This document shows positions 59,124 to 64,000 of a DNA stretch of 64,000 nucleotides, piece after piece (position 1 is the first letter of the stretch; the number at the start of each line of letters is the position of its first letter). A program made the translations under genes and the position numbers. This stretch comes from Megascapheus bottae. Taxonomy: Eukaryota; Chordata; Mammalia; Rodentia; Geomyidae. A model generated the notes under the pieces. It saw only the letters and a program-made list of their open reading frames with translations. It did not search any database and was not told the DNA's origin. Location of the stretch: contig JANJXV010000020.1 of NCBI GenBank assembly GCA_024803745.1, positions 20,066,777 to 20,130,776 on the forward strand. The letters are read 5' to 3'.

Positions 59124-59330
59124 CTCATTCAACATTTATTTATTGAATAGTAGACATTATTTGAGGTGATTGTGAGGCACAGCACAATAAATCAAGCAGC
59201 AACCCAATCTCTGTGGAGACACATGGACAGACAGAATGGTAAGCAAGTAATAATAAGTGAATGACAATACATAAGCATAGTAAGTAAGTAAGATCACATG
59301 GGCTATGGGAAGTAAAACAGAAGTGATCAC
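59124..59330. repeat. probable ancient L2-type fragment
   Basis: ATTCAACATTTATTTATTGAATAG, then GTGAGGCACAGCACAATAAATCAAGC, CTGTGGAGACACATGGACAGACAG and AAGTAATAATAAGTG keep the order of the widespread old motif ATTCAACAAATATTTATTGAGC...GGAGACAGACA...AATAAGT. From memory of the motif. Confidence 0.5.
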
Positions 59331-59548
59331 AAATGAAAACTGTCTTCTTTTTCTATGTTCCACAAATCATTATTCAAGGATTTTTATCATCTGTTTGAAA
59401 CGGCTGTTTCAATGGTAGCATAAGCAATGTGTATATGTCTAGGAACTATTCTCAACCCACATCACATTGTTTGAAATACAGGAGGTAGCCAGTCATTTAT
59501 GCCAGATAAAATAAAGCAGTGAGACTTCGTGGGATACTTTGTAATTCC
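59331..59548. other. unique DNA
   Basis: Nothing recognised. Confidence 0.5.
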
Positions 59549-59786
59549 TTTTTCTTTTTTTCTCTTTTCATGACAGTCCTGGGCATTCTCCCTGAGCTTT
59601 TTAATTCAAGGCTAGGGCTCTACTATTTGAGTAACAATTCCACTTCTGGCATTTTGGTAGTTAATCAGACATACAAGTCTCAAGACTTTATTGACCAGGC
59701 TGGCTTTCAGATGGATCATCATTCTCAGATTCCAACTCCCTGAGTAGCTAGGATTACAGGCATGAACCTCTAATGAACTCCTGGCT
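59549..59786 (-). repeat. B1/dID-like dimeric SINE, diverged
   Basis: T-rich tail, TGACAGTCCTGGGCATTCTCCC...TTCAAGGCTAGGGC, TTATTGACCAGGCTGGCTTTC, CCCTGAGTAGCTAGGATTACAGGCATGAACC. Part of the right half is deleted. Confidence 0.85.
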
Positions 59787-60965
59787 CATTCTTGGTTATA
59801 AGATTATTTCAAAATATTTTTGAAGGACACCAAAATTGAAGGTCAGATTGTGTTTACATTGACTATATTTTGTTTTATTTTCTTAGTTTTGAATGGAAGC
59901 TGAAATTCACTATAGGAAGTTATCTGCATAGTCTTTGTGACAGATACATTCTAGAAAATTACATAGGCTAGTTAAATTTATGGTTAAAATTATAATATTA
60001 GTACAAGTTATGATTTTAAAAAAGTTTATAGGAGATTTCCCCAATCAGAGGTCTGTAGGATGGTTTCTTCACATACATGAATTAGATCTATAATGAGTAG
60101 ATATAAATTTATCATGACATCTATTGCATTCTGAAAATATTATATGAATATATATTTACTTTATGCAATTAAAAAAGGTATTTTGTCAAAGTCAGATTCA
60201 TATTCATCTTGGTATCTTTCAAAGCACACTGTGCACAGTGGGTATTTAATAAAGTTGAAAGTGCTACTAAAGGCACAAGACAATTGCATCGTCAGCTAAG
60301 GATTAGAAAATGTTTTGTTAAAAAAAAACTTGTAATAGCAATTCGAAAAAACAAAATTTAATTTGTTGTTAAGTTATAGAAGAGACAAAAAGATACTGAT
60401 GAAAGACTGGCTTCATTTTGCTGTTTGTACAAAGGCATCTTTTGCTCTTTTCATTGAGCTTGTTCAAGCTGTTCCATTAAGGAAATAATAAAGGCTCTTA
60501 AGTATGTGTTCTCAATTGTGTAGTCTCATAAAAGCTTTAGAAATAAGTATAAGTATGTTCATTACTGTTAACTAATTACAGTGATGATGATAATAATAAA
60601 TCTTCATGTTGCAATTCTGTTCCAACTATTCAGCAAATTTTAAACATCCCCTGCCTATCTACTAAAGAAAAAAAAAGGAAAGAAAAATTGTTTTATCATA
60701 CTATTTTTTATCCCTTGCAGAAATATTTGTATCTGCTCTGGAATCCTGTGGTACCTTAGCTTCTTTTTGCTATATTGAGCATATTGTAAATCAGTCATTT
60801 ATAATAACATTATAGTAAAAAAATATTCCATTGTAATATAAAACAGGTTTGCATATAGCCTAGTGTAGATTGTAGAGATTTTAGCAAAGATAAACATGTC
60901 ATCATGGTACTTAATACATTACTTAAGTTGGTGCTAGTGTAACTTTATTTACAACCATGTTTTAA
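59787..60965. other. unique AT-rich DNA
   Basis: No element or gene recognised. Confidence 0.5.
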
Positions 60966-61185
60966 ACTGGGCACTGGAAGCTCATACCTATAATCCTATC
61001 TACCCTGGAGGCTGAGACCTGAGGATCATAGTTTAAAGACAGCCCAGGTATGAAAAGCGCAAGTGACTCTCTAACCACAAAAAGCTGGAAATAGAGCTGT
61101 GACTCAAGTAGTAGAGTACTAGCCTTGACTAAAAAAAGTGCAGAGACAGTGCCAAGACCCTGAGTTCAAGCTCCAGTATCTACAC
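60966..61185 (+). repeat. B1/dID-like dimeric SINE
   Basis: ACTGGGCACTGGAAGCTCATACCTATAATCC, GGAGGCTGAGACCTGAGGATCATAG, right half GAGCTGTGACTCAAGTAGTAGAG...GAGTTCAAGCTCCAG. A (CA)n tail follows. Confidence 0.92.
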
Positions 61186-61194
61186 ACTACTCAT

Positions 61195-61196
<2 letters not shown>

Positions 61197-61232
<36 letters not shown>
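61197..61232. repeat. (CA)n microsatellite in SINE tail
   Basis: About 18 CA units 12 bp after the SINE end. Confidence 0.97.
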
Positions 61233-61234
<2 letters not shown>

Positions 61235-61598
61235 GCAAGCAATATTCATGTTTTCCTCTATATTCAAAATGCCTTACATGTAGGGAAAATATAGGGAAAA
61301 TAATGTAAATTCATAATTGGAAGTTGGTAGTCTTCATATTTCCCTTTTACAAATTTTAATTTTTACTTATTTGAACCCATGACAAATCTTGTCAAGCTAT
61401 CATTACTCTAATCATGTTTCAAAAATCATATTCACCTGTATTTAGGGAAAATATATAAAAATGAACTTGGGTAATTGTTAAAAATGGGGCTTCATTTTTA
61501 AGAAAATAAGCTAATATTAATTATTAATGGATGAGTTTAAGTAGAAGGTAGGTAATTTTGCAGGGCAGACATTGCATATATGAAATGGACAACTGTGG
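61233..61598. other. unique DNA
   Basis: Nothing recognised. Confidence 0.5.
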
Positions 61599-61607
61599 AA
61601 ATAAGTT

Positions 61608-61856
61608 GTTTTTGTTTTTCATTTTTTAGTCTGTCTAGGGCTTGGACTCATGGACTGGGGGCTGTCCCTGAGCTCTTCAGGTCAAGGCTTCAGCCATACC
61701 CCTGAGCCACAGCCCCACTTCTTGTTTTCTAGTTGTTAATTGGAGATAAGAGTCTCAGAGTCTTTAGTGCCAGAACTGGCTTTGTAGCTTGATTCTCAGA
61801 CGTCAGCCTCCTGAGTAGCTAGGATTATAGGCGTGAACAACCCAGGCTGGCTGGGT
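61608..61856 (-). repeat. B1/dID-like dimeric SINE with target duplication
   Basis: TTAGTCTGTCTAGGGCTTGGAC...TTCAGGTCAAGGCTTC, GTTAATTGGAGATAAGAGTC, GTCAGCCTCCTGAGTAGCTAGGATTATAGG. AAATAAGTT at 61599-61607 and 61857-61865. Confidence 0.92.
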
Positions 61857-61865
61857 AAATAAGTT

Positions 61866-63442
61866 TTAGATGGGTGCTACAACAATCTTGCCTGCTTAAA
61901 TCATTTACCCACTCTAGTTTTAAACCCTGTTTGAAATACCACATAACTCATTTGATTATTGTGGTGCATGCAGATTCCACTTGCTAAATTCAAGTATTAC
62001 AAGACTAGATATCATATTAAGGAGATTTTACTTCCTAGATAGTGTTTTTCTAAAGCAATTAGCTGAGAAAAATGGAGAACCAGGGCAGTGGATGCTTTCA
62101 AGGTAAGGATGAAAGAAACCTATGAAGTAGAGAACACTTTTTAGCAGTACTTGTAAAATGCTTCAGTGGAGGGTTACCAGCGGCTAGGGGACAACATGAA
62201 AGCGTTGGCTGTTTGAGGTAAAGTACACAGGCAGTGTGAGAATGTTCCAGAGTGGAACCTTGAGAGAGGCAGGGGACCTCACCATTGGGCAGGAAGGTGG
62301 CCATTGTCATGATAACCTTCCCTCTCCCTGCTGTGTGGTTGCAGATACTTTCTGTCCTATAAATTTTTCATAGTATTTGTTATACAGCTGCTTATGCCTG
62401 TCTGTGGATCCAAACAAAAAGTAACTGTACATGTGCCAACAGAGACTCCCCAAATTAAGTGTATAATTTGGGGAATAGCTTAAACATGTACTGGTTATTA
62501 AGAAACTATATTGCTATTAGAAAACAGATCTCAAACTAAATACAGGTCACAATCTTTGATCAGTGTTCTTTCTTCAGTATAAAATTATTTTGAGTACATA
62601 TGCTTTGAAAAATGTCTTCACCATTGGTATTTATATTGTCATTGAATATCCACCAGTAGCACTGGGAAGCAATTTTAAATTTGAAAGTTTCATAGATCTT
62701 CTACATGGGGTTGAAGTCATCATTCTATGTGTGTACTTGTGTGTAAAGTACTTAGATCTAATTGACCTGCCCATCCCCCTCTATAAGCTTGTCCTTTCAT
62801 ACTGTTGTGAATGAAGACACTCCTAAGGTCCATTCCTGATGCATTTTGTTACATCAGTTTTCATTGTATTTTTATTCTCTCACAACTCATAAAGGAAATC
62901 ATTGGCATGCTTTGTGCAAGTCTATCTGCTCTTAAGAGCGCATCATTCTTTTTGTGTGCCTATCCGGGGCTACAGCCCATCTCCATTCACAGTAAATCTA
63001 AGTAACCTCTCAAACCTTCATTTCTCCCCAAAGATGGGGGAGGCGGGGAGGCCAAATGCTTTCCCACTTCACAAATTTCCTGCCTTCATTCCTGTCGACA
63101 GATTCCATTGTACTTTGTGTAATCTCTTATTAAAGTATGTTTTTTTCCCTAGTAATGAATGATATGAATTATATTTGGTTTGTAATTAGGGACTCTGTAA
63201 TTTCATTTTTATATCTATAGATCTTTGATCCCCATCTATAAGATGTTTTCTCAACTAGCAAATAAATAAATAATACTTCAATACATGAGGAAAAATTATT
63301 TTATCTACATAACCATATTTGGGGCCATAAATAAATAATTGCAAAGAAAGATTTTAGGCAAGGCTCAAATCAAATTATTTTTCAACTTTTTCATATTTTC
63401 AGTAATTATAAATATTTTCAGCTAAGGAAAACCAAAAAATAA
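61866..63442. other. unique DNA
   Basis: About 1.6 kb without recognised repeats. 62090-62340 and 62930-63110 are somewhat G+C-richer. Several short open frames (62098-62310 minus; 62563-62814, 62811-63005 and 62902-63162 plus) have no recognisable domain or start context. Confidence 0.45.
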
Positions 63443-63660
63443 TGTTACAATCTTGTAATTCTGGCTATTCAGGGGGCTGAAATCTGAGGATTACCATTAG
63501 AAGCCATCTCAGGCAAAAGCATCTATGATACTTTTACCTCCAATTTCCCAGCTAAAAACAAGAAATGGAACTGTGGCTCAAGTGGTAGAGCACCAACTAG
63601 AGCACAAGAATAAGCAAGTGTGTGAGGCTGTGAGCTTAAGCCCTAATATTTATACAAACA
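63443..63660 (+). repeat. B1/dID-like dimeric SINE, diverged
   Basis: TTACAATCTTGTAATTCTGGCTATTCAGGGGGCTGAAATCTGAGG, CTCCAATTTCCCAGC, right half GGAACTGTGGCTCAAGTGGTAGAGC...GTGAGCTTAAGCCC. Confidence 0.85.
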
Positions 63661-63666
63661 GGCATA

Positions 63667-63667
<1 letters not shown>

Positions 63668-63712
<45 letters not shown>

Positions 63713-63722
63713 CATATATAAT
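63668..63722. repeat. (CA)n(TA)n microsatellite in SINE tail
   Basis: About 16 CA units then TA units, immediately downstream of the SINE. Confidence 0.97.
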
Positions 63723-64000
63723 ATGTATATTTAAATATTGCTTTCAGAAATTGAAATACAAATATGTATTTTAAAATATTACCTTCAGAAATTTAAATAT
63801 ATGTCCCTTGTTTATTTTGAAGCAGACATTTAATGGAAACATTTGAAAAAATGTTCAATTGAAGATAATTGCATTTTTTTCTTTTTTTCTACTTAAGAAG
63901 TTGTAAAAGAGGTTTCACTTCAGCATACCAATTTCTGAGTAAATTCTCTCAAGTGCTCTTACCTTTCCTGTTGCTCTTCTCATACCCTTACCACCTCTAC
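63723..64000. other. unique AT-rich DNA to window edge
   Basis: Nothing recognised. Confidence 0.5.

Noticed and set aside
62090..63162. Cluster of short open frames that might be exons
   Set aside because: No domain, no consistent frame, no convincing splice pairs, and no support beyond slightly higher G+C.

Overview
The window reads as repeat-rich, AT-rich, non-coding nuclear DNA of a mammal. I found no protein-coding exon, rRNA, functional tRNA, CRISPR array, CpG island or bacterial-type gene that I can defend. The longest open frames lie in retrotransposon remnants, microsatellites or low-complexity DNA. The lineage clue is the SINEs: many copies carry a tRNA/ID-like left half joined to a right half with the core GCCAGAAGTGG...TGGCTCAAGTGG...CCCCAGGACTGG. 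This is the dimeric IDL-Geo architecture described for geomyoid rodents (kangaroo rats, pocket mice, pocket gophers). A heteromyid or related geomyoid rodent is the best guess; genus cannot be settled from the sequence alone.

Layout. 1-2022: unique AT-rich DNA with one G+C-richer unassigned block (about 890-1330). 2023-4070: a composite L1 locus (inverted L1, a second L1 inside it, two SINE insertions). 4071-7250: unique DNA, an old B1/ID SINE, and a SINE/L1 chimeric retrocopy at 6681-6984. 7250-15300: mostly unique, with scattered SINEs, two L1 3' ends and microsatellites. 15308-16960: two antisense L1 remnants. 18261-23905: SINE-dense, including a SINE inside a SINE, plus an old MaLR-type LTR. 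24538-26586: three young L1 3' ends, the last internally inverted. 28321-28952: a SINE interrupted by another SINE and an L1 fragment. 30604-32600: L1 cluster with a clean twin-primed inversion between 16-bp target-site duplications. 32603-39381: scattered SINEs and L1. 39382-42807: the longest stretch without recognisable young repeats. 42814-43282: a solo class II-type LTR with 6-bp duplications. 43300-64000: long unique blocks with individual SINEs, a few L1 3' ends, old L2-like fragments and CA/TA/GA microsatellites.

The parts do not work together as a gene system. They record L1 reverse-transcriptase activity acting on L1 RNA, on two related dimeric SINE families that share one right-hand module, and at least once on a SINE/L1 template switch. 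The window is probably intergenic or inside a very long intron. No previously undescribed functional system was found; the most interesting items are the chimeric retrocopy, the inverted L1 insertions and the mobile behaviour of the shared SINE right half.
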